Positions 7,699-15,944 of a stretch of DNA of 37,414 nt are shown here, piece by piece. The stretch comes from Methylobacterium goesingense (GTDB taxonomy: Bacteria; Pseudomonadota; Alphaproteobacteria; Rhizobiales; Beijerinckiaceae), in contig NZ_BPQL01000015.1 in assembly GCF_022179225.1 (NCBI RefSeq), positions 1 through 37,414 on the forward strand, in the 5' to 3' direction. Position 1 is the stretch's first letter, and every line of letters starts with the position of its first letter. The position numbers and the translations under genes are program-made. A model generated the notes under the pieces. It searched no databases. It saw nothing but the letters and a program-made list of their open reading frames with translations, and was not told where the DNA came from.

Positions 7699-9216
7699 TT
7701 GCCGATCCGCATTGGCGCTCCAGCCTGCATTGACGTATCCCCCGGCGACATTGCGGGATCGGACACGGCGTTGGAACAGGCATTGCTGACATGGCTCGGC
7801 GGGCAGGCGTCGGTCCGGACCGAGATCCTGTGGCTCATCGGAGCCGCGCTGTCCGGGCTCCTGACGATCCATATCCTGCTGCGCAAGCGCGAAGTCGGGG
7901 CGGCGATCGGCTGGATCGGCCTCGTCTGGCTCTCACCCCTGTTCGGGAGCGCGCTCTACGCCTTCTTCGGCGTCAACCGGGTCACGCGCCGGGCGCAGAA
8001 GCTGCGCATCAAGCCGTCCCAGCCGAACCCGGCGGACGGGGACCGGGCCCCCGCCGGCCCCGCCCTGCCGGCGCGCTTCCGGCCCCTCGACCATGCGGTC
8101 CGGCGCATCACCACCCTGCCCCTGCAGGCCGGCAACCGCATCGAGACCCTGCGCAATGGCGACGCGGTCTATCCGGCGATGCTGGAGGCGATCGCGGGCG
8201 CGACCCGCTCCGTCGCCCTGTCGAGCTACATCTTCCGCAAGGACGGGATCGGGCGCGATTTCCTCGACGCCCTGCAGGCGGCGCAGGAGAGGGGCGTCGC
8301 GGTGCGCGTCCTCGTGGACGGCGTCGGCAGCGGCTATTTCATCGACGCGATCTACCAGGGCCTGCGCCGCAGGGGCCTGCCCTCAGGCCGTTTCATGCAC
8401 ACCGTCCTGCCTTGGCGGATGCCGTTCCTGAATCTGCGCACCCACAAGAAGCTGCTCATCGTCGACGGGACGCTGGCTTTCACCGGCGGCATCAACATCG
8501 CGGACGAGAACCGGGTGGCCCTGAACCCGCCCGAGCCCGTGCGCGACGTGCATTTCCGGATCCGGGGGCCGGTGGTGGCCCAGCTCACGGCGGCCTTCGC
8601 CAGCGACTGGGCCTTCGTGATGGACGAGGAGATCGAGGGACCGGACTGGTTTCCGGCCCTCGAACCGCAGGGCGAGACGCAGGCGCGCGTGGTCACCTCC
8701 GGACCGGACGCGGACCTGCGCAAGATCGAGCTCGTGGTGCTGGAGGCGATCTCCTGCGCGGAGCACAGCATCCGCCTGATGACGCCCTACTTCCTGCCGA
8801 GCGAGGTGCTGGTGAGCGCGCTCTCGCTCGCCGCCCTGCGGGGGATCACCGTCGACGTCATCATCCCGATGGCGAGCGACCACGCCGTGGTGGACTGGGC
8901 GACGCGGGCGCACGTGGACCCGCTGCTGGCCAGCGACGTACGGATCTGGCTCGACGACCCGCCCTTCGACCACGCCAAGCTCCTCGTGGTCGACGATGCC
9001 TGGTGCTTCATCGGCAGCGCCAACTGGGACACGCGCAGCTTCCGCCTGAACTTCGAGCTCAATGTCGAGGTCTACGATACCGCGCTGGCCGGGCGCCTCG
9101 ATGCCTTCATGCGGGAGAAGATGACCCTGCGCCTCACCCGCGAGGCGCTAGCGCAGCGCGGGCTCCCCGTCCGGCTGCGCGACGCAGGCGTCCGATTACT
9201 GCTGCCATACCTGTAG
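7699..9216 (+). CDS. cls: Cardiolipin synthase (phospholipase D family)
   Basis: Makes cardiolipin by transferring a phosphatidyl group between phospholipids at the inner membrane. N-terminal hydrophobic segments (ILWLIGAALSGLLTIHIL and IGWIGLVWLSPLFGSALYAFFG) are the usual Cls membrane anchor. They are followed by two HKD motifs: HKKLLIVDGTLAFTGGINIAD (about residue 250) and HAKLLVVDDAWCFIGSANWD (about 425). Length (up to 505 residues) is normal. The start is uncertain: no ATG is available, TTG at 7699 gives the longest form, and TTG at 7771 or 7783 would still keep both membrane segments. The last 83 nt overlap the convergent gene at 9134. Confidence 0.92.
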   Translation: MPIRIGAPACIDVSPGDIAGSDTALEQALLTWLGGQASVRTEILWLIGAALSGLLTIHILLRKREVGAAIGWIGLVWLSPLFGSALYAFFGVNRVTRRAQKLRIKPSQPNPADGDRAPAGPALPARFRPLDHAVRRITTLPLQAGNRIETLRNGDAVYPAMLEAIAGATRSVALSSYIFRKDGIGRDFLDALQAAQERGVAVRVLVDGVGSGYFIDAIYQGLRRRGLPSGRFMHTVLPWRMPFLNLRTHKKLLIVDGTLAFTGGINIADENRVALNPPEPVRDVHFRIRGPVVAQLTAAFASDWAFVMDEEIEGPDWFPALEPQGETQARVVTSGPDADLRKIELVVLEAISCAEHSIRLMTPYFLPSEVLVSALSLAALRGITVDVIIPMASDHAVVDWATRAHVDPLLASDVRIWLDDPPFDHAKLLVVDDAWCFIGSANWDTRSFRLNFELNVEVYDTALAGRLDAFMREKMTLRLTREALAQRGLPVRLRDAGVRLLLPYL

Positions 9217-9949
9217 ACTCGTCCTCCGCCATCCGGCCGGACGCCTTGCGCTGGACGGCCTCCTGGGTCGGGGCGAGGTGGACGATGATCGGCCGGTGGT
9301 CGGACGCCCCGCGCGGCAGCACGCTGCGCCCGTGGCAGATCAGGCCCCGCACGAGGCAGCGGTCGAGCCGCAGGGGCACCACCCGCGCCATCGCGTGGGT
9401 GGGCAGGCGCGGACCGACATCGTGGAAGCCGGGCAGCAGGGGCGGCCCGACGAGGTTGTAGTCGCCGATTACGGCGGCGCGCTCCGGCAGGCTCTGCTCG
9501 ATGCAGCGCAGTTGCCGCCGGTTGAGCACCTGCCCGTGCGAGAGATGCACGTTGGCCACACCGAACGCGCCGAGATCGATCACTTGGGCGACCCTGTCGA
9601 ACAAGGTGCCGGCCGGCAGCGCGATCGCCTTCGGAGGGACGGCGAAGGGCGTCGGGCTCCAGACCGCGAGGCCGTGGATGCGCCCCGGCATCTGCGCCCA
9701 GGCGTAGTGGCCCCCGACCTTAGCGGTGAGCGCCTCGATGTCCCGGGTGGCCTCCTGCATCAGGACGAGATCGGGCCGCTCGCGCTCGATCAGCGCGGCG
9801 ATGCCGGCGACGTTGGCCCCGACCCGCCGCAGCAGGTTCCAGCTCACGATCTTGGCGATGCCCGGCCTGTCCTGACCGGGTCGCCCTTGCGAGGTCTGGA
9901 GGGCACGGGCGGTCAGGCGCGCGAGGCGGCGATCGTTCAGCATCGGCAC
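9134..9949 (-). CDS. Endonuclease/exonuclease/phosphatase (EEP) family protein
   Basis: About 270 residues of the EEP fold (DNase I / sphingomyelinase / AP-endonuclease superfamily), a metal-dependent phosphodiesterase. Motifs in order: IVSWNLLRR, DLVLMQEAT (metal-binding Glu), VANVHLSHG, IGDYNLVGPPL (Asp/Asn pair), LDRCLV, and the C-terminal GASDHRPIIVHL with catalytic Asp-His. There is no signal peptide. Substrate cannot be told from sequence. Its tail overlaps the end of cls by 83 nt, and the last ~40 residues (Arg/Ala-rich) after the EEP core lie largely in that overlap. It lies 56 nt downstream of the deacetylase-family gene on the same strand. GTG 9949 or ATG 9943 could start it. Confidence 0.86.
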   Translation of the reverse strand: MPMLNDRRLARLTARALQTSQGRPGQDRPGIAKIVSWNLLRRVGANVAGIAALIERERPDLVLMQEATRDIEALTAKVGGHYAWAQMPGRIHGLAVWSPTPFAVPPKAIALPAGTLFDRVAQVIDLGAFGVANVHLSHGQVLNRRQLRCIEQSLPERAAVIGDYNLVGPPLLPGFHDVGPRLPTHAMARVVPLRLDRCLVRGLICHGRSVLPRGASDHRPIIVHLAPTQEAVQRKASGRMAEDESTGMAAVIGRLRRAAGRGARAALAPRG

Positions 9950-10005
9950 ATAGGTGGGTCAGGGACGAGCCGGGGAAAGCCCGACCGGCGCGGCTTTCCG
10001 GGCCG

Positions 10006-10932
10006 TCACGCTTCCATCAGGGCCGCCACGTGCGCGGCGGTGGACTCGGCCAGGCCCCGGAGGTCGTAGCCACCCTCCAGCACCGAGACGATGCGCCCGT
10101 CGCAAGCCTGCTCGGCGATTGCCATGACCTGCCGGGTCGCCCAGGCGAAATCCTCGGCCTCCAGCATCAGATTGGCCAGGGGGTCGCGCCAATGCGCGTC
10201 GAAGCCGGCCGAGATGACGATGAGGTCGGGCCGGAAATCCCGGAGGCGGGGCAGGACGCGGGCCTCGAACGCTTCGCGAAAGCGCTCGCCGTCGGCGCCG
10301 GGCTTGAGAGGCGCGTTGACGATGGTGTCGTGCTCGCCCGCCTCCGAGACCGCGCCGGTGCCCGGATAGAGCGGCATCTGGTGGGTCGAGCAGAACAGCA
10401 CCGACGGGTCGTCCCAGAAGATGTCCTGGCTGCCGTTGCCGTGGTGCACGTCCCAGTCGACGATGGCGACGCGCTCGGCCCCGTGGACCATCCGCGCGTG
10501 CCGGGCCGCGATGGCGGCGTTGTTGAACAGGCAGAAGCCCATGGCGCGGGTGCGCTCGGCATGGTGACCCGGCGGGCGCATGGCCGAGAAGGCGTTGCGA
10601 GCCTCGCGGGCCATCACGGCATCTACCCCCGCCACGGCGGCGCCGACCCCGCGCAGCACGCAATCGATGGTGCCGGGCGACAGCACGGTGTCGGAATCCA
10701 CGTGAACCAGCCCCTCGGACGGGGCCGCCTTCACCATCGCCAGCACCCATTCCTCGGGATGCGCGAGGGCCACGGTCTCCAGGCTCGCGGGCTCGGGCGA
10801 ACGCCGGTCGAGGGACGCGAAGGCCTCCGGGGCCAGGGCATCCTGGACCGCCTGCATGCGCTCGGGCCGCTCCGGATGCCCGTGCGGCGTGCGATGCGCG
10901 CGGGCGGCCTCGTGGCTGAACAAGATGGTCAT
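10006..10932 (-). CDS. Histone deacetylase family (AcuC/acetylpolyamine-type) amidohydrolase
   Basis: A 308-residue zinc hydrolase of the arginase/deacetylase fold that removes acetyl or other acyl groups from amines; the physiological substrate is unknown. Motifs: HPERPERM near the N-terminus, RPPGHHAERTRAMGFCLFNN (His pair near residue 121), VDWDVHHGNGSQDIFW (zinc Asp/His near 160), STHQMPLYPGTG, ISAGFDAH (zinc Asp) and LEGGYDL. No signal peptide, so it is cytoplasmic. ATG at 10932 follows GGGAGCGCCCC. A 12-bp perfect palindrome of GntR-operator type lies 27 nt upstream of the start, implying repression by a FadR/GntR-like regulator not in this window. The EEP gene follows 56 nt downstream and may be co-transcribed. 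Confidence 0.93.
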   Translation of the reverse strand: MTILFSHEAARAHRTPHGHPERPERMQAVQDALAPEAFASLDRRSPEPASLETVALAHPEEWVLAMVKAAPSEGLVHVDSDTVLSPGTIDCVLRGVGAAVAGVDAVMAREARNAFSAMRPPGHHAERTRAMGFCLFNNAAIAARHARMVHGAERVAIVDWDVHHGNGSQDIFWDDPSVLFCSTHQMPLYPGTGAVSEAGEHDTIVNAPLKPGADGERFREAFEARVLPRLRDFRPDLIVISAGFDAHWRDPLANLMLEAEDFAWATRQVMAIAEQACDGRIVSVLEGGYDLRGLAESTAAHVAALMEA

Positions 10933-10959
10933 GGGGCGCTCCCGAGGCCTCGTCTCCCA

Positions 10960-10971
10960 CTGGTATACCAG
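10960..10971. promoter_or_regulatory. GntR/FadR-type operator palindrome upstream of the deacetylase gene
   Basis: CTGGTATACCAG is a perfect 12-bp palindrome whose core TGGTATACCA fits the TnGTnnnACnA operator pattern of FadR-subfamily GntR regulators. It sits 27 nt upstream of the start codon at 10932, where binding would block transcription. The regulator itself is not encoded nearby. Confidence 0.55.
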
Positions 10972-11046
10972 ATTGCCGAAGCCCGGCTAGGGGTACGGGA
11001 TCCCGGCTCGGGGCTTGGGCCGGAGCGCATCAGGGGATCGCAGTCC

Positions 11047-11127
11047 TCATGGGCGCGCGGACTGGCTCGATCCCCCGATGGCCGCGAGCGCGAGGGTGGT
11101 CGCCGCGAGAATCGTCGTGATGCGCAT
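11047..11127 (-). CDS. Possible 26-residue small hydrophobic peptide
   Basis: A very short open frame with an excellent ribosome site (AAGGAGAACGTC before ATG at 11127). The product starts MRITTILAATTLALAAIGG, looking like an export signal or tiny membrane peptide, and stops after 26 residues. It lies between divergent units and upstream of the deacetylase gene. It may be a real small protein, a leader peptide, or the 5' remnant of a truncated exported-protein gene. The strong ribosome site is the only solid support. Confidence 0.35.
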   Translation of the reverse strand: MRITTILAATTLALAAIGGSSQSARP

Positions 11128-11291
11128 GACGTTCTCCTTCCTTGCCGATACGCAAGACTCAACCCCGCGTCGGCGCCGGATGTTCGGTCCGGGGCCGGCG
11201 GCGGCCGGGGGCATCCCGCGTCCCCGCGGGACCCGTGGCCCCCCGGCGGCGTTCCCGTCGGCACGAAGACGCGGACAGGAGACGGCACGGC

Positions 11292-12143
11292 GTGACGCAC
11301 GACATCAGCTACCCGCCCCTGAACACCCCGAAGCCGGTGGCCGAGGACGTCTGGATTGTCGACGCCGCCCCGATCGAGGCGGGCGGTCTGCCGCTGCCGA
11401 TCCGCATGACGGTGCTGCGACTGGCGAGCGGCGACCTGCTCCTGCACTCGCCGGTTCCGCACCATCCGGGCCTGCAGCGGGCCCTCGAAGCGCTCGGCCG
11501 TATCGGCCACCTCGTCGCCCCGAGCATCGGCCACTGGATGTTCCTGGCGGGCTGGCAGGCCGCCTGCCCGAACGCGATCACCTGGGCGGTGCCGGGGCTG
11601 GAGGATCGGAGGCCAGTGCGGCGCGCGGGTATCCGGATCGACGGGGAACTCGGCAACACGCCACCGCGCGCCTGGGCCGGCGCAATCGATACGGTGCTGG
11701 TGGCGGGCCCGGTGTTCCGGGAAGTCTGCCTCTTCCACCGACCCAGCGGTACGCTGGTGCTGACCGACCTCGTCGTGAACCTGGAGGCCGACCTGCTACC
11801 GCCCGGCCCGCGCGCCTTGGCGCGCCTTCTGGGGATCGTCGCGCCGGACGGACGGGCGCCGCTCTACCTTCGGCTGCTCCTGAGTTTGAACCGGGCCGAG
11901 GCCGCACGGGCCGCGCAGCGGCTGGTCGATTTGGCGCCCGACCGGGTCGTCTTCGCGCACGGCCAATGGTTTGCCCGCGACGCCACTAGCGAACTGCGCC
12001 GCGCCCTGGCCTGGCTCCTCGGGCAGGAGGCCAGCGCGGAACGGCCCCTCGGGCAAAGCAGGCCCGGAATCACCCCCTGGATAGCGGGCGCGGTACTGGC
12101 GAGCGCGGTCGCGGCGCTCGCCTATGCCCGCCGCCGCCGCTAA
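11292..12143 (+). CDS. DUF4336 (metallo-beta-lactamase-like) protein
   Basis: A 283-residue protein of the DUF4336 family. Recognisable family segments are VWIVDAAPIEAGGLPLPIRM, GDLLLHSPVP, the block HLVAPSIGHWMFLAGWQAAC, and REVCLFHRPSGTLVLTDLVVN. A C-terminal hydrophobic helix (WIAGAVLASAVAALAYA) followed by RRRR looks like a membrane anchor. GTG 11292 is chosen because AGGAGA lies upstream and the recognisable domain begins directly afterwards. The longer open frame upstream is GC-rich non-coding sequence. Biochemical role unknown; the family is distantly related to metallo-beta-lactamase-fold hydrolases, but I cannot see a complete HxHxDH motif. Confidence 0.85.
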   Translation: MTHDISYPPLNTPKPVAEDVWIVDAAPIEAGGLPLPIRMTVLRLASGDLLLHSPVPHHPGLQRALEALGRIGHLVAPSIGHWMFLAGWQAACPNAITWAVPGLEDRRPVRRAGIRIDGELGNTPPRAWAGAIDTVLVAGPVFREVCLFHRPSGTLVLTDLVVNLEADLLPPGPRALARLLGIVAPDGRAPLYLRLLLSLNRAEAARAAQRLVDLAPDRVVFAHGQWFARDATSELRRALAWLLGQEASAERPLGQSRPGITPWIAGAVLASAVAALAYARRRR

Positions 12144-12181
12144 CGCGGACGAACGGTTTTTCGGGTCTCTCTCACTGGCCC

Positions 12182-12409
12182 TTACTGGCCCTGGGGCTGC
12201 CCGCCACCCTGGGACTGCGCGTCCTTCTTGTTGGCCCGGCTGTGGCCGACCGCGCATCCGGCGGCGGCGCCCATCTTGCCGTGCCCGGCCATCTTGCCGG
12301 CAACCCCGCCGACGATGGCGCCCTTGATGCAGCCCTTGGCCTCGGCGGTCGTGACGGTGGCGAGCAGCCCGAGGGCGAGGCTGGCGGCGCAGGCGAGCGT
12401 GGTCTTCAT
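12182..12409 (-). CDS. Small secreted glycine-zipper-like protein
   Basis: A 75-residue protein with a signal peptide (LACAASLALGLLATVTTAEA) and a mature part KGCIKGAIVGGVAGKMAGHG, then GAAAGCAVGH, followed by a Gln/Gly-rich tail. The spaced glycines resemble glycine-zipper domains of small envelope proteins, and two cysteines could form a disulfide. ATG at 12409 follows GAGGATCA. It converges with the DUF4336 gene, 38 nt away. No specific function recognised. Confidence 0.75.
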   Translation of the reverse strand: MKTTLACAASLALGLLATVTTAEAKGCIKGAIVGGVAGKMAGHGKMGAAAGCAVGHSRANKKDAQSQGGGQPQGQ

Positions 12410-12623
12410 GGGGTGATCCTCATCGGTGAGATTGAGGGACCAACCGAGGGCGGACGCCGCGTGTTCCTGTCCGTAGGCAGCGGAGCGCGCGCTGGCCGGG
12501 ACTGCGCGTCGCACCAACGGACCACACGCGACCCTGTCGCACGTCACGGGGGATGAACGCCGCGGTCGGAATGGTATGGTGTCCCCAAGAACTCGTATGG
12601 GCACAGCAGGAAAGGCCCCGCGG

Positions 12624-12875
12624 ATGAGGAACAGCGCCGGCTACTCGCAACTCATTCCCATGGTGCAGGCCGTGCTCGACACCCTTCAAAGAAGCATCGC
12701 GTTGGAGGAAGCGGCCGCGACGGATCTCGCCGAACGCGCGCACCTGACGCCGGGATCGCGGAGCGGAATGGCGGACGCGCTCCTGGCCACCGGGCGCAAA
12801 CACGCCATTCGGGCACTCGAACTTCGCGGCAAGCGGGCGGCGCTCCTGGCGGAGTACGGGCTGGAACCGGATTGA
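12624..12875 (+). CDS. Small helical hypothetical protein
   Basis: An 83-residue open frame starting at ATG 12624, with AGGAAAGG upstream; ATG at 12600 or 12576 would add residues of low-quality sequence. The product is predicted mostly helical (MVQAVLDTLQRSIALEEAAATDL, then ATGRKHAIRALELRGKR) and soluble. No known domain recognised. Codon use and the ribosome site make it more likely real than spurious. Confidence 0.55.
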   Translation: MRNSAGYSQLIPMVQAVLDTLQRSIALEEAAATDLAERAHLTPGSRSGMADALLATGRKHAIRALELRGKRAALLAEYGLEPD

Positions 12876-13203
12876 TGCTCGCCCGCGGGCGTCGGACGCC
12901 ACGGCGATCTCCGTTCGGTGGAGAGCGCAGGGATTCGCCGTCGCGCTCCAGTGCGGAGTGCCTTCCTTCTGCGCCGAAGACGACGCGACAGGCATTGGCA
13001 CGGGTCCAGCCCTATAAGATGACCAGTGCAACGACTAACGAAGCATTCGGGCTTCGAGGGTCCAGGATTGTCTTCTGAACCGATAAAATCTCAGACCGAC
13101 GATGGCTTCGCCGGTGAATTCGCCCGGCGAGCCAGACTGGCATAGCGGGAAGGGCCAGCCATGAGCCTGGCTCCAGATCCCGATGGTGCAAAAAACGGTC
13201 TGT
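12876..13203. other. Intergenic region without recognised gene
   Basis: About 330 nt between two small genes. No tRNA, strong hairpin with T-tract or credible open frame on either strand. Only weak dyads are present, such as GCCAG/CTGGC near 13155. Confidence 0.5.
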
Positions 13204-13407
13204 TTACTCGGCGGCGGTCATGTCGGGCGTGAAGTGACCGCACCAATCGCTGGTAGCCACCACCGGCCACAGGCCCTTCGACTCAGGCGCAGGCTGGGTC
13301 ACCGGCGGGTTGTAACGGCACAGGCCCTGCTCTCCGGACGCCTGAGCGCCGTTCACCTTGTGCTCGTCGAAGAACTTGCAGCTCTCACAATGCGCATGAC
13401 CGGTCAT
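13204..13407 (-). CDS. Small four-cysteine (putative metal-binding) protein
   Basis: A 67-residue soluble protein with Cys7-x2-Cys10, Cys30 and Cys56 in the arrangement CESCKFF...GLCRYNPP...WPVVATSDWCGHF. This is the layout of a widespread family of short alphaproteobacterial proteins; four cysteines could hold zinc or an iron-sulfur cluster. ATG 13407 is preceded by AGGAG at ideal spacing. It has no operon partner. Function unknown; metal binding is inferred from the cysteine spacing only. Confidence 0.8.
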   Translation of the reverse strand: MTGHAHCESCKFFDEHKVNGAQASGEQGLCRYNPPVTQPAPESKGLWPVVATSDWCGHFTPDMTAAE

Positions 13408-13570
13408 GGGATACTCCTGGTGTCGCGTCGGCAGTCGGATCCGCCTCGCACCTTGAATTAGAGCGGTTCCAATCTACCCACCAACGATCGGCGAAGGCGG
13501 CGGTTCCGTCATGCTCCGGAACCGCGCCGGTCCGGGATCGGGCGGCGTTCACACGCACCCGACGACGCCT

Positions 13571-13747
13571 TCAGTGCTCGGTCCCCGGCATGTTCGGCCT
13601 CGGGGTGCCGCCGTGATCCTTGATGATGTTGGAACGCCGCGGGTCGTTCTTCAGGTCGGCGACCTGCTTACGAGCCCCCAAGGCAAGGAAGCCGATGCCT
13701 CCCAGCGTTCCCAACGCCAGGAATAGAAGTGGATAGCCAGCACTCAT
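13571..13747 (-). CDS. Small single-pass membrane protein
   Basis: A 58-residue protein: one N-terminal membrane helix (YPLLFLALGTLGGIGFLALG) directly followed by a basic segment ARKQVADLKNDPRR and a hydrophilic tail rich in Pro/Gly. ATG 13747 is preceded by GGAGTGAG; an upstream in-frame ATG would add 16 residues of poor quality. The topology suggests a membrane-anchored small protein with a cytoplasmic tail. Function unknown. Confidence 0.65.
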   Translation of the reverse strand: MSAGYPLLFLALGTLGGIGFLALGARKQVADLKNDPRRSNIIKDHGGTPRPNMPGTEH

Positions 13748-14032
13748 CTGTCTCACTCCGTTTGCCCCGCTCGGAACGATGGGGCGCCTCTGCATAATGC
13801 TGCCGGAGGTTCGACGGTTGCGCAGTAAAATGCAGATGCAGATGCAAATGGCTGGGGCCGCGGGCCACCCGTGCCACCGAAGCGCACGCCGTTGGACGTC
13901 AGGAACCGCGCGATGCCGGAGCGTTTGGATCTGTCCGAAGGCGCCGGCCTAATCGGGCTCGAGCGCCCCGTGACGGCGGACGCTCAGGAAGCCGGCCGAA
14001 AGAAGAACGCGAACCACGGCGCATGAGGCCAA
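13748..14032. other. Intergenic region without recognised gene
   Basis: No credible gene on either strand. It contains a short hexamer-like run (ATGCAGATGCAGATGCAAATG near 13830) and otherwise unremarkable GC-rich sequence up to the tRNA terminator. Confidence 0.45.
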
Positions 14033-14066
14033 GAAAAATCCCGCACCGGAGACCCGAGTGCGGGAT
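14033..14066 (-). terminator. Rho-independent terminator of tRNA-Leu
   Basis: On the minus strand, ATCCCGCAC (14066-14058), an 11-nt loop and GTGCGGGAT (14046-14038) form a perfect 9-bp stem that runs straight into a T-tract (14037-14033). It lies 45 nt downstream of the tRNA 3' end, as expected for its terminator. Confidence 0.85.
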
Positions 14067-14110
14067 GAAAACCCTCAAAGCGATTTGATTTCCGAAGGTT
14101 AGAAATCAAG

Positions 14111-14195
14111 TGGTGCCCAGGAAAGGACTCGAACCTTCACCTCTTGCAAGACTGGTACCTGAAACCAGCGCGTCTACCAATTCCGCCACCTGGGC
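14111..14195 (-). tRNA. tRNA-Leu (anticodon CAG)
   Basis: On the minus strand the 85-nt sequence opens GCCCAGG and closes CCTGGGC-A-CCA, giving a perfect 7-bp acceptor stem with encoded CCA. The D-arm contains GGCGGAATTGGTAGACGC, typical of leucine tRNAs. The anticodon arm is CTGGT-TTCAGGT-ACCAG (anticodon CAG, reading CUG), and a long class II variable arm precedes GGTTCGAGTCC of the T-arm. All parts fit tRNA-Leu. It lies downstream of leuC on the same strand, 107 nt away. Confidence 0.97.
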
Positions 14196-14302
14196 TCGCC
14201 GGGGCCGCTGTGCGGCGCCGACGCGGATTTCGTTTAGGCGGGGTGGGGCCGGCCGTCAATCCGCTCAAGAAGGGATTTTTCGGCCGGCGCGCCGATTGTG
14301 GC

Positions 14303-15718
14303 TCAGGCCTCGCTGCGCCACTCGCGGATGTCGACGAAGCGGCCCGCCACGGCGGCCGCCGCCGCCATGGCGGGGGAGACGAGGTGGGTGCGGCCACGGT
14401 GGCCCTGGCGGCCCTCGAAGTTGCGGTTCGAGGTCGAGGCGCAGCGCTCGTTCGGGCTGAGACGATCCGCGTTCATGCCGAGGCACATGGAGCAGCCTGG
14501 CTCGCGCCAGTCGAACCCTGCCGCCTTGAGGATCAGGTCGAGGCCTTCGGCCTCGGCCTGCTGCTTCACGAGGCCGGAGCCCGGCACAACCATGGCAGAG
14601 ACGTTGGCGTGGACCTTGCGGCCCTCCACCATCTTGGCCACCGCCCGCAGATCCTCGATGCGGCCGTTGGTGCAAGAGCCGATGAACACCCGGTCGAGGG
14701 TGATGTCGGTGATCTTGGTGCCCGGCGTCAGGCCCATGTAGTCCAGGGCCTTCTCCTTCGACTGGCGCTTGTTCTCGTCCGCGATCCGCGACGGGTCGGG
14801 CACCGCGCCGGAGATCGAGACCACGTCCTCGGGGCTGGTGCCCCAGCTGACGATCGGCGGCAGGTTGGCGGCGTCCAGGCGAACCTCGCGGTCGAAATGG
14901 GCACCTTCGTCGGTGACGAGGCTCTCCCAGTAGGCCCGGGCGCGGGCGAAGGCCTCGCCCTTCGGGGCCTTCGGACGGCCCTCGACATAGGCGTAGGTGG
15001 TGGCGTCCGGTGCCACCAGGCCTGCGCGGGCGCCGCCCTCGATCGACATGTTGCAGATCGTCATCCGGCCCTCCATCGAGAGGGCGCGGATGGCCGCACC
15101 GGCATACTCGATGACGTAGCCGGTGCCGCCGGCGGTGCCGATCTCGCCGATGATCGCCAGGATGATGTCCTTGGCCGTCACGCCCGGCGGCAGGGTGCCG
15201 TCGACGCTGACGCGCATGTTCTTCGCCTTCTTCTGCAGCAGCGTCTGGGTGGCGAGCACGTGCTCCACCTCCGAGGTGCCGATGCCGTGGGCGAGCGCTC
15301 CGAAGGCGCCGTGGGTCGAGGTGTGGCTGTCGCCGCAGACGATGGTCTGGCCCGGCAGGGTGAAGCCCTGCTCCGGCCCGATCACGTGGACGATGCCCTG
15401 GCGCCGGTCGAGGGCGTCGTAGAACTCGATGCCGAATTCGCGCACGTTCTCGGCCAGCGCCTCGAGCTGGATGCGGCTTTCCGGGTCCTCGATGCCGAAG
15501 CGGCGGTCGGAGGTCTGTACGTTGTGATCGACCACCGCGAGGGTCTTCTCGGGGTGGCGCACCCGGCGCCCGGCCACGCGCAGGCCCTCGAAGGCCTGCG
15601 GGCTGGTGACCTCGTGGACGAGGTGACGGTCGATGTAGAGGAGCGTGGAGCCGTCGGGCTCGACATCGACGACGTGGTCGTCCCAGATCTTGTCGTAGAG
15701 GGTGCGCGGCGCGGTCAT
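14303..15718 (-). CDS. leuC: 3-isopropylmalate dehydratase large subunit LeuC
   Basis: Catalytic large subunit of the [4Fe-4S] isomerase converting 2-isopropylmalate to 3-isopropylmalate in leucine synthesis, working with LeuD (not in this window). The 471-residue length is standard. Motifs: [32 protein letters not shown] (cluster Cys near residue 350) and [20 protein letters not shown] (two further cluster cysteines near 407-410), all typical of aconitase-family enzymes. ATG 15718 begins the conserved [15 protein letters not shown]. leuD and leuB are not adjacent, so the leu genes are dispersed here. The 226-nt gap to the divergent dehydrogenase gene presumably holds both promoters. Confidence 0.97.
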   Translation of the reverse strand: MTAPRTLYDKIWDDHVVDVEPDGSTLLYIDRHLVHEVTSPQAFEGLRVAGRRVRHPEKTLAVVDHNVQTSDRRFGIEDPESRIQLEALAENVREFGIEFYDALDRRQGIVHVIGPEQGFTLPGQTIVCGDSHTSTHGAFGALAHGIGTSEVEHVLATQTLLQKKAKNMRVSVDGTLPPGVTAKDIILAIIGEIGTAGGTGYVIEYAGAAIRALSMEGRMTICNMSIEGGARAGLVAPDATTYAYVEGRPKAPKGEAFARARAYWESLVTDEGAHFDREVRLDAANLPPIVSWGTSPEDVVSISGAVPDPSRIADENKRQSKEKALDYMGLTPGTKITDITLDRVFIGSCTNGRIEDLRAVAKMVEGRKVHANVSAMVVPGSGLVKQQAEAEGLDLILKAAGFDWREPGCSMCLGMNADRLSPNERCASTSNRNFEGRQGHRGRTHLVSPAMAAAAAVAGRFVDIREWRSEA

Positions 15719-15944
15719 GGCGTGGCTGTTCTGGTTGTTCGTCGGGAAACGAGGTTTCGCTCTCCCTTAGTAGTGTTCCAAGGCGCAGCGCGAAAGTGGG
15801 GGCCCGGTTGCGCGCGGCGGGGGGGCAGCCCGGAGAGCGCCGCATGCGCCTAAAAAATCCCCTCACTGGACCGGTTCAAGGGCGCAGATTAAAGCTGCCG
15901 GGGCCGGCGCCGCGCCGGCCCAAACCTCCGCCGAGACCCGCCCC

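Noticed and set aside
9974..9999. GGAAAGCC/GGCTTTCC dyad between the deacetylase and EEP genes as a terminator
   Set aside because: Only 8 bp with a 10-nt loop and no T-run; the genes may well be co-transcribed.
13828..13850. ATGCAG-like hexamer run as a tandem repeat array
   Set aside because: Fewer than four imperfect units and not linked to any gene.
14110..14460. Plus-strand open frame beginning VPRKGLEPSPLARLVPETSAS
   Set aside because: It is the antisense translation of tRNA-Leu running into the leuC 3' region, a familiar false gene.
15719..15866. Possible leucine leader peptide upstream of leuC (frame with two adjacent CTA codons)
   Set aside because: The frame has only four leucines, no stop before leuC and no terminator/antiterminator hairpins.
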